From positions 51,195 through 115,194 of the forward strand of contig NZ_RAPE01000007.1 of NCBI RefSeq assembly GCF_003651245.1: 64,000 nt of DNA, in the 5' to 3' direction. The notes beneath the pieces are model-generated. The model saw nothing but the letters and a program-made list of their open reading frames with translations, was not told the origin of the DNA and did no database searches. Shown here piece after piece: positions 51,824 through 61,425 of the stretch. A program made the position numbers and the translations under genes. This DNA comes from Roseovarius spongiae. GTDB lineage: Bacteria > Pseudomonadota > Alphaproteobacteria > Rhodobacterales > Rhodobacteraceae. How positions within the stretch are numbered: position 1 is the first letter of the stretch; the number at the start of each line of letters is the position of its first letter.

Positions 51824-52400
51824 TCCGGCGCCGAGCGAGTTCTTTGCGCTGGCCAGGCATCGGGTCCATGAGGCCGAAGGTCCAGGTCGGCGCAGCTTCG
51901 CCTTGTTACAGGCCGCACGGCATGATGACGCGTTGATCTGGATCATTCCTGGGCATGCCCCACACCAGCCGATGCTCCGGGGTCTGCCCGAAGGTGTCGG
52001 GGAGCGGCTGCATCTCATCCGCCCCGCGAGCGAGACCGACCTGCTCTGGACCGCCGAGGAAGCGCTGCGCTCTGAAGGCGTCGGACTGGTGATCGCGGAG
52101 CCGGAAAAGCCCCTCTCCCTGATCGCCGGACGACGCCTGCAATTGGCCGCGGAAGCCGGTCGAACCACCGGGCTCATGCTGATCCGCGAAGGTCAGGGCA
52201 GCAACGCCGCCGAGACGCGATGGCGTTGCAATCCAATCGCTTCCGAGCGCCGGGACTCGACTCTGCATCAATGGGCCCTTAATAAGAACAAAAAGGGAAC
52301 ATTGGGAACCTGGATTGTGCATTGGAATGGCAAGACGGCTGCTGTCCATCCGGTTTCCGCGGCTGGCAAGCGACACGAGCCTGCGGAGACGTCCCGTTGA
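51813..52400 (+). CDS. imuA: ImuA, translesion mutasome scaffold
   Basis: This is a 195-aa RecA/SulA-like protein without a complete ATPase core. It is the ImuA of the ImuA-ImuB-DnaE2 mutasome that bypasses DNA lesions. It begins MRFDPAPSEFFALARHRVHEAEGPG, continues with an IIPGHAPHQPML segment and ends basic (TAAVHPVSAAGKRHEP). Its 3' end overlaps imuB by about 74 nt. It is shorter than the 260-residue ImuA of model species. Confidence 0.85.
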   Translation: MRFDPAPSEFFALARHRVHEAEGPGRRSFALLQAARHDDALIWIIPGHAPHQPMLRGLPEGVGERLHLIRPASETDLLWTAEEALRSEGVGLVIAEPEKPLSLIAGRRLQLAAEAGRTTGLMLIREGQGSNAAETRWRCNPIASERRDSTLHQWALNKNKKGTLGTWIVHWNGKTAAVHPVSAAGKRHEPAETSR

Positions 52401-53826
52401 GGGACCGTTCGCCCTGATCCATCGATCAGGGAATGCCGATCATGTGCATTGTCTGAATCAAGCCGCCGAGGCGCGGGGATTGCATCAGGGCATGGCGGCG
52501 GCCGACGCCCGCGCCATTTGCCCCGATCTGATGACCCGGCCGGCCGATCTTGCGCGGGAAGCGGCGGCGCTGGCGAGCCTCAGACGGTGGGCGGGGCGCT
52601 ATTCGCCGATGGTGGCGCGGGACGGCCCGGACGGGCTCATCGCCGATATCTCCGGCGTGCCGCATCTCTTTGGCGGCGAGGTCGAGATGCGGGCCGACCT
52701 TCATGCGCGGCTGGAACGGGTCGGCCTGACCCTCTCGAGCGCCATCGCAGAAACCCGAGGCGCGGCCCAGGCGCTGGCCCGCCATGGTGGAGGCATCCTG
52801 CTCGAGGGCGCGGCGAAGGACGGTATCGCGGGCCTGCCCGTCTCGGCGCTGAGGATCGGGAGCGATGTGGCCGAGGGACTCGCCCGGATGGGGCTGAACA
52901 GGATCGGCGATCTCACCGATCTGCCGCGGACGCCGCTCGCGCGTCGGTTCGGCCCGGGGCTTGTGCTGCGGCTCGACCAGGCGCTCGGCCTTCAACCGGA
53001 GCCGGTCTCCCCGGAGCCAGATGCACCGCATTTCGGGGTGCGGATGACGATGCCGGAACCCATCGGTCTTGAGGCCGATGTCATGTCGGGCCTCGCACGC
53101 CTGCTCGACCGGCTCTGCAGCACACTGGCCCAACATCATCGTGGCGCTCGAAGGCTACGGCTTGAACTGCACCGGGTCGACCGGGAAACCGCGCGGGTCG
53201 AGATCGGGCTGGCCCGGCCGATGCGCGATCCCGAGCGCATTGCGGCGCTCTTCGCAAAGGGCGTGTCGGAGGTCGAAGCCGGGTTCGGCATTGAGGCGAT
53301 GCGCCTCATGGCCCATGTGACCGAGGACCTGCCTCCTGACCAGACCGGCGGGTCCAGGACGATCCGCGACGAGGATGCCCTGGCTGATCTGTTCTCGCGG
53401 CTCGGCAACCGCATTGGCTTTGACCGGGTGCTACGGCTCCTGCCCGCCACCAGCACAATCCCCGAGCGAAGCTTTCTCGTGGCGCCGGCCGCCTACAGCG
53501 CGGCGGAATCTCGGCCGCCGCATCGGGGTCCGGATCGCCCGATCATCATCTTTCCGCCCGAGCCGGTCACGACGAAAGGACTGGGCCAACCCGGTCATCC
53601 CCCGGCTCGGTTCGCCTGGCGGCGCATGTCTTTCACCACCCTGCGTGCGGACGGGCCGGAGAGGATCACGCCGGAATGGTGGTTCGACGATCCGGCCTGG
53701 CGTTCGGGCCTGCGGGATTACTGGCGGGTCGAAACCCGCGAAGGGGCTCGGCTCTGGCTCTTCCATACGCCGCAGGCACCGGCCTGGCCCGGGCAAAACT
53801 GGTATGCGCAGGGAGAGTTCGCATGA
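52327..53826 (+). CDS. imuB: ImuB, catalytically inactive Y-family polymerase
   Basis: This is a 499-aa protein beginning MARRLLSIRFPRL. It has the Y-family polymerase fold (palm, fingers, little finger) but lacks the acidic catalytic triad, as ImuB does. ImuB links DnaE2 to the beta clamp. The likely clamp-binding motif is in the C-terminal third; I could not place it with certainty. I chose the ATG at 52327. It overlaps dnaE2 by 4 nt. Confidence 0.9.
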   Translation: MARRLLSIRFPRLASDTSLRRRPVEGPFALIHRSGNADHVHCLNQAAEARGLHQGMAAADARAICPDLMTRPADLAREAAALASLRRWAGRYSPMVARDGPDGLIADISGVPHLFGGEVEMRADLHARLERVGLTLSSAIAETRGAAQALARHGGGILLEGAAKDGIAGLPVSALRIGSDVAEGLARMGLNRIGDLTDLPRTPLARRFGPGLVLRLDQALGLQPEPVSPEPDAPHFGVRMTMPEPIGLEADVMSGLARLLDRLCSTLAQHHRGARRLRLELHRVDRETARVEIGLARPMRDPERIAALFAKGVSEVEAGFGIEAMRLMAHVTEDLPPDQTGGSRTIRDEDALADLFSRLGNRIGFDRVLRLLPATSTIPERSFLVAPAAYSAAESRPPHRGPDRPIIIFPPEPVTTKGLGQPGHPPARFAWRRMSFTTLRADGPERITPEWWFDDPAWRSGLRDYWRVETREGARLWLFHTPQAPAWPGQNWYAQGEFA

Positions 53827-56800
53827 CCGGCTATGCGGAGCTCTGTGTGACCAGCAATTTCACCTTCCTGACCGGGGCCTCGCATCCCGAAGAACTGGTC
53901 ACGCGGGCCGCCGAACTGGGCCTGGCGGCCATCGCCATCACGGACCGCAATTCTGTGGCAGGGGTAGTCCGGGCCTTCTCGGCCTTGAAGGAGCTGGCCC
54001 AACTGCACGAGGAGGCCCGTGCAGCGAGTGACGGGGCCGAGGCCGGTCCGGCAATCCGATCCCGGCAGGTGACCGATCATTCCAGCCGCCAGACGATGCA
54101 GCACATGCCGGCAGGCGATGCGCCCCGGATTCCGCCGGACATGGTGTTGCCGAAGCTGATCCCCGGCACCCGAGTCGTGCTGACCGACAGCCCGGTCGAT
54201 TGGCTCGCCCTGCCCACGGATGTCGCGGCCTGGTCGCGGCTGACCCGGCTCCTGTCCCTCGGCAAGCGGCGGGCCACGAAAGGCGAATGTCATCTGACGC
54301 GCAAGGATCTGCTGGATTGGGGTCAGGGCATGGTGCTGATCGCGCTGCCGCCCGACCCGATGGAGCACGCGGCCCGGGCGTCTTCCAGCGACCTGCGGCA
54401 CATGCTGCGCACCTTTCCCGGCCAGTGCTTTCTTGGGGCGGCACCGCGTTATGACGGCCGCGACCCAACCCGCCTCGACCAGCTGGCCCGGATCGCCCTG
54501 GACACCTGCCTGCCGCTCGTGGCCCTCGGCGAGGTGATGATGCATCGCTCGTCCAGACGTCCGCTCGCCGATGTCCTGACCTGCCTGCGGATCGGCTGCA
54601 CGATCGACACGATCGGAGAGCGCCGGCTGACCAATGGCGAACACAGGCTCAAATCCCCGGAAGAGATGGCACGGATGTTCCATCGTTATCCGGCGGCGAT
54701 CCGGCGCACGCTGGAGATCGCCGACCGCTGCGCCTTCCGGCTCGATGATCTGCGCTACCAGTATCCCGACGAAGCACGAGACGGCGAGCCCGCGCAGACC
54801 CGCCTCGAACGACTGTCGCGAGACGGGTTGCATTGGCGCTATCCAGAGGGACCGCCCGCCCGGATCGTCACGCGGGTCGAGAAGGAACTGAAGCTCATCG
54901 GCGAGATGGGCTATGCGCCGTATTTCCTGACGGTCCATGACATCGTGGCTTTCGCGCGCTCGAAGGGCATTCTTTGCCAGGGCCGCGGGTCTGCGGCCAA
55001 CTCGGTCGTCTGCTACCTGCTCGGCGTGACCGAAGTGCCCCCCGAGAGCATCACCCTGATTTTCGAGCGGTTCATCTCCAAGGAACGCGGCGAGCCGCCG
55101 GATATCGACGTGGATTTCGAGCACGAACGCCGCGAGGAGGTGATCCAATGGATCTATGAGCGCTATGGCCGTCATCGCGCCGGGCTGACCGCGACCGTGA
55201 TCCATTTCCGCTCTCGCGCCGCGATCCGCGAGGTCGGCAAGGTCATGGGATTGAGCCAGGACGTGATCGCCCGGCTTTCGGGACAAATCTGGGGCTGGTC
55301 GTCCAGCGCACCGGGCGAGGACCGCATGCGCGATGCCGGGATCGATCCGGCGGACGGGCGCGTGGCGTTGGCGGCGAAACTGATCGGGGAGATCATTGGG
55401 TTTCCCCGGCATCTGAGCCAGCATGTCGGCGGCTTCGTCATCACCCACGGCCGGCTCGACGAGCTCTGCCCCATCGAGAACGCGGCAATGGAGGATCGCA
55501 CGGTCATCGAATGGGACAAGGACGACATCGACGCGCTCGGTCTGCTGAAGGTCGATGTGCTGGCGCTCGGCATGCTGACCTGCATCCGCAAGGCCTTCGG
55601 GCTGCTGGAGGATCACCGCCATCTGCAGTTGACGCTCGCCAATGTGCCGCCCGAAGACCCGGTGGTCTATGACATGCTCTGCAAGGCCGATGCAATCGGG
55701 GTCTTCCAGGTCGAGAGCCGGGCACAGCTCAACTTCCTGCCGCGCATGCAGCCGCGGAAATTCTACGATCTGGTCTGTGAGGTTGCGATCATCCGCCCCG
55801 GTCCGATCCAGGGCGGCATGGTTCATCCCTTCATCAACCGCCGCCAGGGCAAGGAGAAGGTGGAGGACTTGGGAGCGGCCATGATGGAGGTGCTGGGGCG
55901 CACCTATGGCGTCCCCCTGTTTCAGGAGCAGGCCATGCAGATCGCGGTGGTCGCGGCCGGGTTCTCGGCGGCCGAGGCCGACTGGCTGCGCCGCTCGCTT
56001 GCGACGTTCAAGCGGATGGGCACTATCGGTGCGTTCCGCGAGCGGTTCATCTCCGGGATGCTGGCCCGCGGCTATGAAGCGGGGTTCGCGGAACGGTGTT
56101 TTGCTCAGATCGAGGGCTTCGGCAGTTATGGCTTCCCCGAAAGTCATGCGGCGAGTTTTGCGCGACTGGTCTATATCTCGGCCTGGCTGAAATGCCATCA
56201 CCCCGCCGTCTTCACCTGCGCGCTGCTAAACAGTCAGCCGATGGGATTTTACGCCCCAGCCCAGCTGGTGCGCGATGCGCGCGAACATGGTGTAGAAATC
56301 CGCCCGATCTCGGTCAACCATTCGGTCTGGGATTGCACGCTGGAGCCCCGCAATGACGGACAGCTTGCCCTGCGGCTGGGGTTCCGTCAGATCAAAGGGC
56401 TGCGCGAGGAAGACGCGGTGTGGATCGCAGCCGCGCGTGGCAATGGGTATCCGGATGTTGAAAGCTTGTGGCGGCGGGCGGGTGTGCGGCCGGACACGCT
56501 GGAAAGGCTGGCCGAAGGAGATGCCTTTGCAGCCCTCGGGCTCTCTCGCCGCGACGCGCTCTGGGCTGCCCGGGCGTTGCGAGGGCCCAAGCCCCTGCCC
56601 CTCTTCGGGGCCGACGGTGAGGGCGGAACAGAACCGGCGGTCTCGCTTCCGGCGATGACGCTCGGCCAGGAGGTGATCGAGGATTACCTGGCGCTGCGGC
56701 TTTCCCTCCGCGCCCACCCGATGGAGTTGCTGCGGCCGCGCCTGCCAGAAAGCCTACCCCATGAGCGGCTGGACCGGGCCACCGGGCGCATCACCGTAAC

Positions 56801-57173
56801 CGGTCTCGTGATCACGCGGCAGCGGCCCGGCACGGCATCGGGCGTGATTTTCCTGACGCTCGAGGACGAAACCGGCGTGTCCAACGTGGTGGTCTGGAGC
56901 CGGGTTTACGAGGCATTCCGGAAGGCGGTGATTGCCGGGCGGCTCCTACGCGTCACCGGCAGGATCGAACGCGAGGGGCTGGTCGTTCATGTGATTGCCG
57001 AGCGGATCGAGGATATCTCGCCGATGCTTTCGAGCCTTGGACGGCCAGCGACCGATGCAGGTGATCGTCAGCTCGGTGGAACGCACCAGCCCGTGCGCGG
57101 TGGCGCAGGATCGACCGCCCGGCATCCGCGCGAACAGGCCAAGAAGTTGTTTCCGAGCCGGGATTTCCACTAA
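53823..57173 (+). CDS. dnaE2: Error-prone DNA polymerase DnaE2
   Basis: This is a 1116-aa C-family DNA polymerase. The N-terminal PHP domain (TSNFTFLTGASHPEEL) is followed by the polymerase core with catalytic aspartates D427, D429 and D431 in PDIDVDFEHERRE, the tau/clamp region and an OB-fold (VTGLVITRQRPGTASG) toward the C-terminus. It carries out mutagenic translesion synthesis with ImuA and ImuB. Length is normal for DnaE2, shorter than DnaE1. Confidence 0.96.
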   Translation: MTGYAELCVTSNFTFLTGASHPEELVTRAAELGLAAIAITDRNSVAGVVRAFSALKELAQLHEEARAASDGAEAGPAIRSRQVTDHSSRQTMQHMPAGDAPRIPPDMVLPKLIPGTRVVLTDSPVDWLALPTDVAAWSRLTRLLSLGKRRATKGECHLTRKDLLDWGQGMVLIALPPDPMEHAARASSSDLRHMLRTFPGQCFLGAAPRYDGRDPTRLDQLARIALDTCLPLVALGEVMMHRSSRRPLADVLTCLRIGCTIDTIGERRLTNGEHRLKSPEEMARMFHRYPAAIRRTLEIADRCAFRLDDLRYQYPDEARDGEPAQTRLERLSRDGLHWRYPEGPPARIVTRVEKELKLIGEMGYAPYFLTVHDIVAFARSKGILCQGRGSAANSVVCYLLGVTEVPPESITLIFERFISKERGEPPDIDVDFEHERREEVIQWIYERYGRHRAGLTATVIHFRSRAAIREVGKVMGLSQDVIARLSGQIWGWSSSAPGEDRMRDAGIDPADGRVALAAKLIGEIIGFPRHLSQHVGGFVITHGRLDELCPIENAAMEDRTVIEWDKDDIDALGLLKVDVLALGMLTCIRKAFGLLEDHRHLQLTLANVPPEDPVVYDMLCKADAIGVFQVESRAQLNFLPRMQPRKFYDLVCEVAIIRPGPIQGGMVHPFINRRQGKEKVEDLGAAMMEVLGRTYGVPLFQEQAMQIAVVAAGFSAAEADWLRRSLATFKRMGTIGAFRERFISGMLARGYEAGFAERCFAQIEGFGSYGFPESHAASFARLVYISAWLKCHHPAVFTCALLNSQPMGFYAPAQLVRDAREHGVEIRPISVNHSVWDCTLEPRNDGQLALRLGFRQIKGLREEDAVWIAAARGNGYPDVESLWRRAGVRPDTLERLAEGDAFAALGLSRRDALWAARALRGPKPLPLFGADGEGGTEPAVSLPAMTLGQEVIEDYLALRLSLRAHPMELLRPRLPESLPHERLDRATGRITVTGLVITRQRPGTASGVIFLTLEDETGVSNVVVWSRVYEAFRKAVIAGRLLRVTGRIEREGLVVHVIAERIEDISPMLSSLGRPATDAGDRQLGGTHQPVRGGAGSTARHPREQAKKLFPSRDFH

Positions 57174-57224
57174 GGAACCGCACGAGCAAGGTACATGGCG
57201 AGGGACGATAATGCGGGTCCACTA

Positions 57225-58472
57225 TCATTTCAGACCCGTCACAAAACTCTGACCGCGCAGTGTCGCAACCTGAATCAGGGCAGCGATCGCGGAGATCACG
57301 AAGACCGAAACGACACCCAGGACGGAGACGATTGCCCCACCCACCAGCGGCAGAACGAAGGCCGGCGCGGTCAGCGCATTGAAATAGCCGCTGTAGGCCG
57401 GGCGCCGATCGTCCGGCGAGATTTCCATCAAGAGGCCGATGACGGCGATGGTCAGCCCGTTGGCGATCGCCCCGAGCAGAAAGAAGACCGCTGCGAAAGG
57501 CACGAGACTGCCTTGCGCCTCGGTCGGGACGGTCAGAAGTCCGAGCAGCGCGACGGGCGGCACCAGCCGCGCAATTGCGATACCGCGCATCAGGCTGAGC
57601 TTTCCGAGCCGGTCGCCCCACCAGCCCCAGAGCGGGTTGGCGGCGAGCGCACCGGCTGTCTGCGCAGCAAGCAAGAGGGCTACGTTCTCGAGGCCAATCC
57701 GAATCTCGCTGGCCGCGACGACGTAGAACGGCGCGGCGATCAGCACACCGCCGCCCGCCCATTGGGCGAAGACGAAGCGGCGGAACACCGGGTCGTCGCG
57801 GAACACCGTTCGCCCTTCCTGCAAGTATGCCAAAAAGCTGGCGGTGGACTTGGCGGGCGCATTGCGAGACGGCTCGCCCATGGCGACGAAGATGATCGAC
57901 GAGGCAAGCATCAACCCCGCAGCAATGCCGAGAATCGCAGCATAGGAGAGGGGCGGGTCGAGTGCGCGCACGAGGCGGTCGGCGATCGCCGCCACGCCGA
58001 GCGCAGCGACCCCGCCGCCGAAGAAGCGCCAGGCAAGCATCCGGCTGCGTTGTTCCGATTGCACGGACCGGGCGACGATGTCGTTGTAGGGCACGCCGAC
58101 GATCCCGCTGAGACCGGCATAAACGGTCCACAGCACCAGGGTCGCCGCTCCCAGTGCGGTGAAGGACCACCCGGCCGTTCCGCCAAGCCACAAAACCGTG
58201 GCGAGTATCGCGATTGCCAATGTCCGCCCGAATGCGCCAATAACGTAAAAGGGCATCGACGATCCAGCCTTTCCGGCGAGGTAGCCCACGACGATCTGCG
58301 GCAGGAGCCAGCCCAGCCGCAGGATCGTCGGGACCGCACCGACCGCTATGGCGCTGCCTGTCAGCTGATGGACCAAAGCCGACATGACCGTGGCGCTGTC
58401 GACCGCGGACGAGCCGGCCTGGAACGCCGCCCCGGCCCCGGCCACGTGCCAGAACCTGCGGCGCGGCGTCAC
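57225..58472 (-). CDS. MFS transporter in the mer operon
   Basis: This is a 415-aa major facilitator superfamily protein with about twelve helices. It has typical cytoplasmic-loop residues (GWWGDRLGKLSLMRG, an MFS motif-A-like segment, and WRFFGGGVAAL). The GTG start overlaps the CcdA-like stop (GTGA), so it is the last gene of the mer transcript or of a sub-transcript with the CcdA-like gene. The substrate is not known; an organic mercurial, thiol or metal-complex role is only suggested by context. Confidence 0.85.
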   Translation of the reverse strand: MTPRRRFWHVAGAGAAFQAGSSAVDSATVMSALVHQLTGSAIAVGAVPTILRLGWLLPQIVVGYLAGKAGSSMPFYVIGAFGRTLAIAILATVLWLGGTAGWSFTALGAATLVLWTVYAGLSGIVGVPYNDIVARSVQSEQRSRMLAWRFFGGGVAALGVAAIADRLVRALDPPLSYAAILGIAAGLMLASSIIFVAMGEPSRNAPAKSTASFLAYLQEGRTVFRDDPVFRRFVFAQWAGGGVLIAAPFYVVAASEIRIGLENVALLLAAQTAGALAANPLWGWWGDRLGKLSLMRGIAIARLVPPVALLGLLTVPTEAQGSLVPFAAVFFLLGAIANGLTIAVIGLLMEISPDDRRPAYSGYFNALTAPAFVLPLVGGAIVSVLGVVSVFVISAIAALIQVATLRGQSFVTGLK

Positions 58473-59149
58473 GTCTCGCTCCAGTCCGCCGGATCGACAT
58501 AGAGGCCGAACCAAATCGACCAGAGACCCAAAAGGACGAACAGAGCACCAAGGATCCAGCGGCGGACCCGTAGCCAGTCGGCGAGCCAGGAAAGCCGTGT
58601 TGCGAGGCCGGGCCAGAGGGTCAGCGGCACAAGCGGCAGCGAAAGCGCGAGGGCAAACGTGCCCATCAGCAGCATGCCCGACACCGCGGATCCCGAGAGT
58701 GTCGCCGCACCGATCAAGGCGAAGATGATCGGCGCTGCGCAAGCCGGGATGTTAAACCCGAACGCGAGGCCCTGCAGGACCGGATTGCCAGCCGTGCGCC
58801 ACCGCTCCGGCGCGGGTTCTATGCGATGCCGCAGAACGCGATCCAAGCGGAACAGCATCGCGACACCGAGCGTCAGATACACCGCCCCGAACACCAGCCA
58901 GAATCCCGTCTGTATTCCGATGGCACGCTGCCCGAGGTAAACGATCGCTCCGCCAAACCCGGCCATGACGACGAGACGTGCCACGATGAAGCTGCCGGCG
59001 GCCGTCAACCGTCGCGAGGCAGGGCGTGCCAGTTGTCGGTCCAGAAAGAGGAGATGCGCGCCAATCGTGCACGGTTCGACAAAGCCCAGAAGGCCAAGTC
59101 CGAATGCCAGCGCAACAGTTTGATAGGGCAGGTCCAAATTTGCTTCCAA
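58469..59149 (-). CDS. CcdA-like membrane protein (cytochrome c biogenesis family)
   Basis: This is a 226-aa protein with six hydrophobic segments. It has the CcdA/DsbD-beta motifs EPCTIG (helix 1) and FNIPACAAP (helix 4), whose two cysteines carry electrons across the membrane. In a mer locus it could supply reducing power to periplasmic thiols such as MerP. The start is 58 nt downstream of the merA stop, with a hairpin pair in between (CAGATA..TATCTG and CTTCCA..TGGAAG near 59150-59190). The MFS gene follows with a 4-nt overlap. Confidence 0.8.
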   Translation of the reverse strand: MEANLDLPYQTVALAFGLGLLGFVEPCTIGAHLLFLDRQLARPASRRLTAAGSFIVARLVVMAGFGGAIVYLGQRAIGIQTGFWLVFGAVYLTLGVAMLFRLDRVLRHRIEPAPERWRTAGNPVLQGLAFGFNIPACAAPIIFALIGAATLSGSAVSGMLLMGTFALALSLPLVPLTLWPGLATRLSWLADWLRVRRWILGALFVLLGLWSIWFGLYVDPADWSET

Positions 59150-59207
59150 TCAGATACCTATCTGAACTCTACCTCTTCCACCGACTGGAAGCTCAAGTCG
59201 CTCAATA

Positions 59208-60632
59208 TCACCCCGCGCAGCAGCTGAGCGCCGCCACGTCCTTCTCAAAGGTCTGGGCGGCGAGTTTCAGTCCCTCGACCGTTGTAAGATAGGGAAAGAT
59301 CATCGCGCCCAGGTCCTCGTAGGTCATGCCCGCTTTCAGAGCCATGACGGCGGTCTGGATGCTGTCAGCGCCCTCGGGGGCGAGGATGTGTGCGCCGAGG
59401 AGTCGCTTGGACGACCGGTCGGCCACCAGCTTGATCAGTCCCCTTGTGTCGCGCGCCGCAAGGGCCCTTGGCACGGCGGTGAGCGGCAGGACCGAGGTGC
59501 GCACGTCATGGCCGGCCGCTTTTGCCGAGGCTTCGGTCAGGCCGACGCTTGCGAGCTGCGGATCCGAGAAGACCACCGCCGGCATCGCGGCATTGTCGTA
59601 AACGAGGCTGTCGCCGTTCAGTGCGTTCTTCGTCGCGAGCTTGGCGCCGTAGGCCGCCATGTAGACGAACTGGTCCTGTCCAGTGACATCGCCGGCGGCA
59701 TAGACGCCGGACCGGGTCGTCCGCATCCGGTCGTCGACCTTGATGCCGCCGCGGGCGCAGGTCTCAATCCCGGCACGTGCGAGCGAAAGGCTCTCTGTGT
59801 TCGGCACGCGGCCGGTCGCGAGCAGCAATTCTTCGGCGCGAAGCATCTCTTCGCCGTCCTCGGCTTGCACGGTCAGCGTGATCCCGGCCTCGTTGTGTGT
59901 CACGCGGAGGTAGGACGTCACGGTCCGGACTGTGATGCCTTCGTCTTCGAGAGCGCGCGTCAGCGCCTTGCCGATTTCGGGCTCGGCTTCGGGCAGAAGA
60001 CCGCGGCGCGTGGCGATAGTGACGCGCGCACCGGCCCGCGCAAAGACCTGCGCCAGTTCGACACCGACATAGCCGCCGCCCATGACGATCAGGGACGAGG
60101 GCAACTGCTCGAGTTCGAGGATCGACGTGCTGTCGTGATGGCGAACGCTCTCCAATCCGGAAATGTCCGGCACGTGCGGGCGCGACCCCGTGGCGAGGAT
60201 GACCTTGCCGGCCGAGACCGGATCGCCGTTGACCGTCAGTCGGCCGTCCTCGGCGAATTGCGCCACGCCTTCCAGGTAGGCGATCCCGTTGTGCTGCGGC
60301 AGGACATCGATGTATTTCGCGGCGCGCAGGTCATCGACAAGGGCCTGCTTCTGCCGCACGACGGCGGCCCAGTCGGTGATCTGCGCCTCGGCCTCGATCC
60401 CGTCGAAGCGCCGTGCCGCCCGCGGCGCGTGCATCACCTCCATTGCGCGGATCATCGCCTTCGAGGGCACGCAGCCCACGTTCACGCAGGTGCCGCCAAT
60501 GATCCCGTGTCCGATCAGTGCGACGCGCGCGCCTTCCTCGGCGGCGGTGATCGCGGCGGAGAACCCGGCCGACCCGGCGCCGACCACGGTGAGATCGTAG
60601 CTTCCGTTTCCGTTCGAACAGCAGTCAGACAT
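59208..60632 (-). CDS. merA: Mercuric reductase MerA
   Basis: This is a 474-aa flavoprotein that reduces Hg(II) to volatile Hg(0) with NADPH in the cytoplasm. It has the FAD motif VGAGSAGFSAA, the redox-active pair C49/C54 in GGTCVNVGCVPSK, the NAD motif (MGGGYVGVELA) and the C-terminal vicinal pair C471/C472 that hands Hg(II) to the active site. It lacks the N-terminal HMA domain of longer MerAs but starts with a C4-C5 pair. It overlaps merF by 8 nt. Confidence 0.95.
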   Translation of the reverse strand: MSDCCSNGNGSYDLTVVGAGSAGFSAAITAAEEGARVALIGHGIIGGTCVNVGCVPSKAMIRAMEVMHAPRAARRFDGIEAEAQITDWAAVVRQKQALVDDLRAAKYIDVLPQHNGIAYLEGVAQFAEDGRLTVNGDPVSAGKVILATGSRPHVPDISGLESVRHHDSTSILELEQLPSSLIVMGGGYVGVELAQVFARAGARVTIATRRGLLPEAEPEIGKALTRALEDEGITVRTVTSYLRVTHNEAGITLTVQAEDGEEMLRAEELLLATGRVPNTESLSLARAGIETCARGGIKVDDRMRTTRSGVYAAGDVTGQDQFVYMAAYGAKLATKNALNGDSLVYDNAAMPAVVFSDPQLASVGLTEASAKAAGHDVRTSVLPLTAVPRALAARDTRGLIKLVADRSSKRLLGAHILAPEGADSIQTAVMALKAGMTYEDLGAMIFPYLTTVEGLKLAAQTFEKDVAALSCCAG

Positions 60633-60846
60633 TGGTATTTCTCTTTTGCGTCCGGGCCCTGCGGACCAGCGCGTAGATCGTGAGTAGGACGAAGAAGACG
60701 AGGGCCGGGATCAGTACGTAATCGAGGAAGCCGGTGAGCGCCGACAGCCCGACTACGCCGAGAAGGATTACGAGAACCGGGGTGAAACAGCAAAGCGCCG
60801 CGATAAGTGTCCCAATCACACCGGTCAGCAGGAGCTTGTCTTTCAT
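60625..60846 (-). CDS. merF: MerF-like mercury transporter
   Basis: This is a 73-aa inner-membrane protein with two hydrophobic helices (about 8-31 and 38-62). The first helix carries the vicinal C19-C20 (ALCCFTP), the Hg(II)-binding site of MerF. The second cysteine pair found at the C-terminus of classical MerF is missing here; the tail is basic (RRARTQKR). It overlaps both merA and the 84-aa gene (ATGA). Confidence 0.85.
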   Translation of the reverse strand: MKDKLLLTGVIGTLIAALCCFTPVLVILLGVVGLSALTGFLDYVLIPALVFFVLLTIYALVRRARTQKRNTNV

Positions 60847-61097
60847 GACCGGGGCTCCGGTACAGAATCGGGCCGCCCGTGATCTCCCTCCGGTCTACGC
60901 ATCCGAAGCAGGGCGAGTACTAGAATACCCACACTGATGGCGAGCAGAGCGGAGAGCAGGCCACCCATCCCGGAAAACAAGCCCGTTACGCCGACCAGCG
61001 CCGAGCCCAGCATAGCTAGACCGCCACCGCAGCACACGACCACGACAGGCGCTGCGATGGCAGTCGCAAGAATCATCCCGAGGCTCTGGTCGTTCAT
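60843..61097 (-). CDS. Small membrane protein with CC motif, mer-associated
   Basis: This is an 84-aa protein with two hydrophobic helices (about 7-31 and 37-66) and a vicinal pair C22-C23 (VVCCGGG) in the first helix, similar in layout to MerF and MerT. The C-terminus is hydrophilic (RRPEGDHGRPD). It lies between MerP and MerF and overlaps merF. I infer an extra Hg(II) carrier; it fits no standard Mer protein name I know. Confidence 0.75.
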   Translation of the reverse strand: MNDQSLGMILATAIAAPVVVVCCGGGLAMLGSALVGVTGLFSGMGGLLSALLAISVGILVLALLRMRRPEGDHGRPDSVPEPRS

Positions 61098-61106
61098 CGG
61101 CTGGCC

Positions 61107-61412
61107 TCAGGACTGCGTGGCATCTTCGAGCAGCACGGCGCTGTAGCCATAGGTCGAGGGCTGGGCAACGATCTCGTCGATGTTGGTCAGCGCATCATCG
61201 AAGGTGATCGTGTAGACACCGGACTCGCCGCTTTCGTGCCCTTCGAATTCGACGATCTCGACGCTGGCTGATTTCTGGAACGCTTCGCCGACGATGTAGG
61301 AACATGACGGGCACCAGAGGCCGCTGACCTCGATCCGGGCCTGCCTTTCCTCGGCCGAAGCGGCACCAGCCAGAAGAAGGGCGGTTCCAAGAGTGATGAG
61401 TATCGTGCGCAT
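61107..61412 (-). CDS. merP: MerP-like periplasmic mercury-binding protein
   Basis: This is a 101-aa exported protein. The signal peptide ends near residue 20 (AASAEE). The mature part is a heavy-metal-associated domain with C34-x-x-C37 in GLWCPSCSYIV, a variant of the usual GMTCxxC. It binds Hg(II) in the periplasm and passes it to the membrane carriers. It begins 13 nt after merT. The C-terminal end is acidic and longer than usual. Confidence 0.87.
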   Translation of the reverse strand: MRTILITLGTALLLAGAASAEERQARIEVSGLWCPSCSYIVGEAFQKSASVEIVEFEGHESGESGVYTITFDDALTNIDEIVAQPSTYGYSAVLLEDATQS

Positions 61413-61425
61413 GTGAGGTCCTTTC

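Noticed and set aside
53718..56201. An 827-codon minus-strand frame opposite dnaE2
   Set aside because: dnaE2 has the catalytic DxDxD motif and expected length; the opposite frame lacks any recognisable feature.
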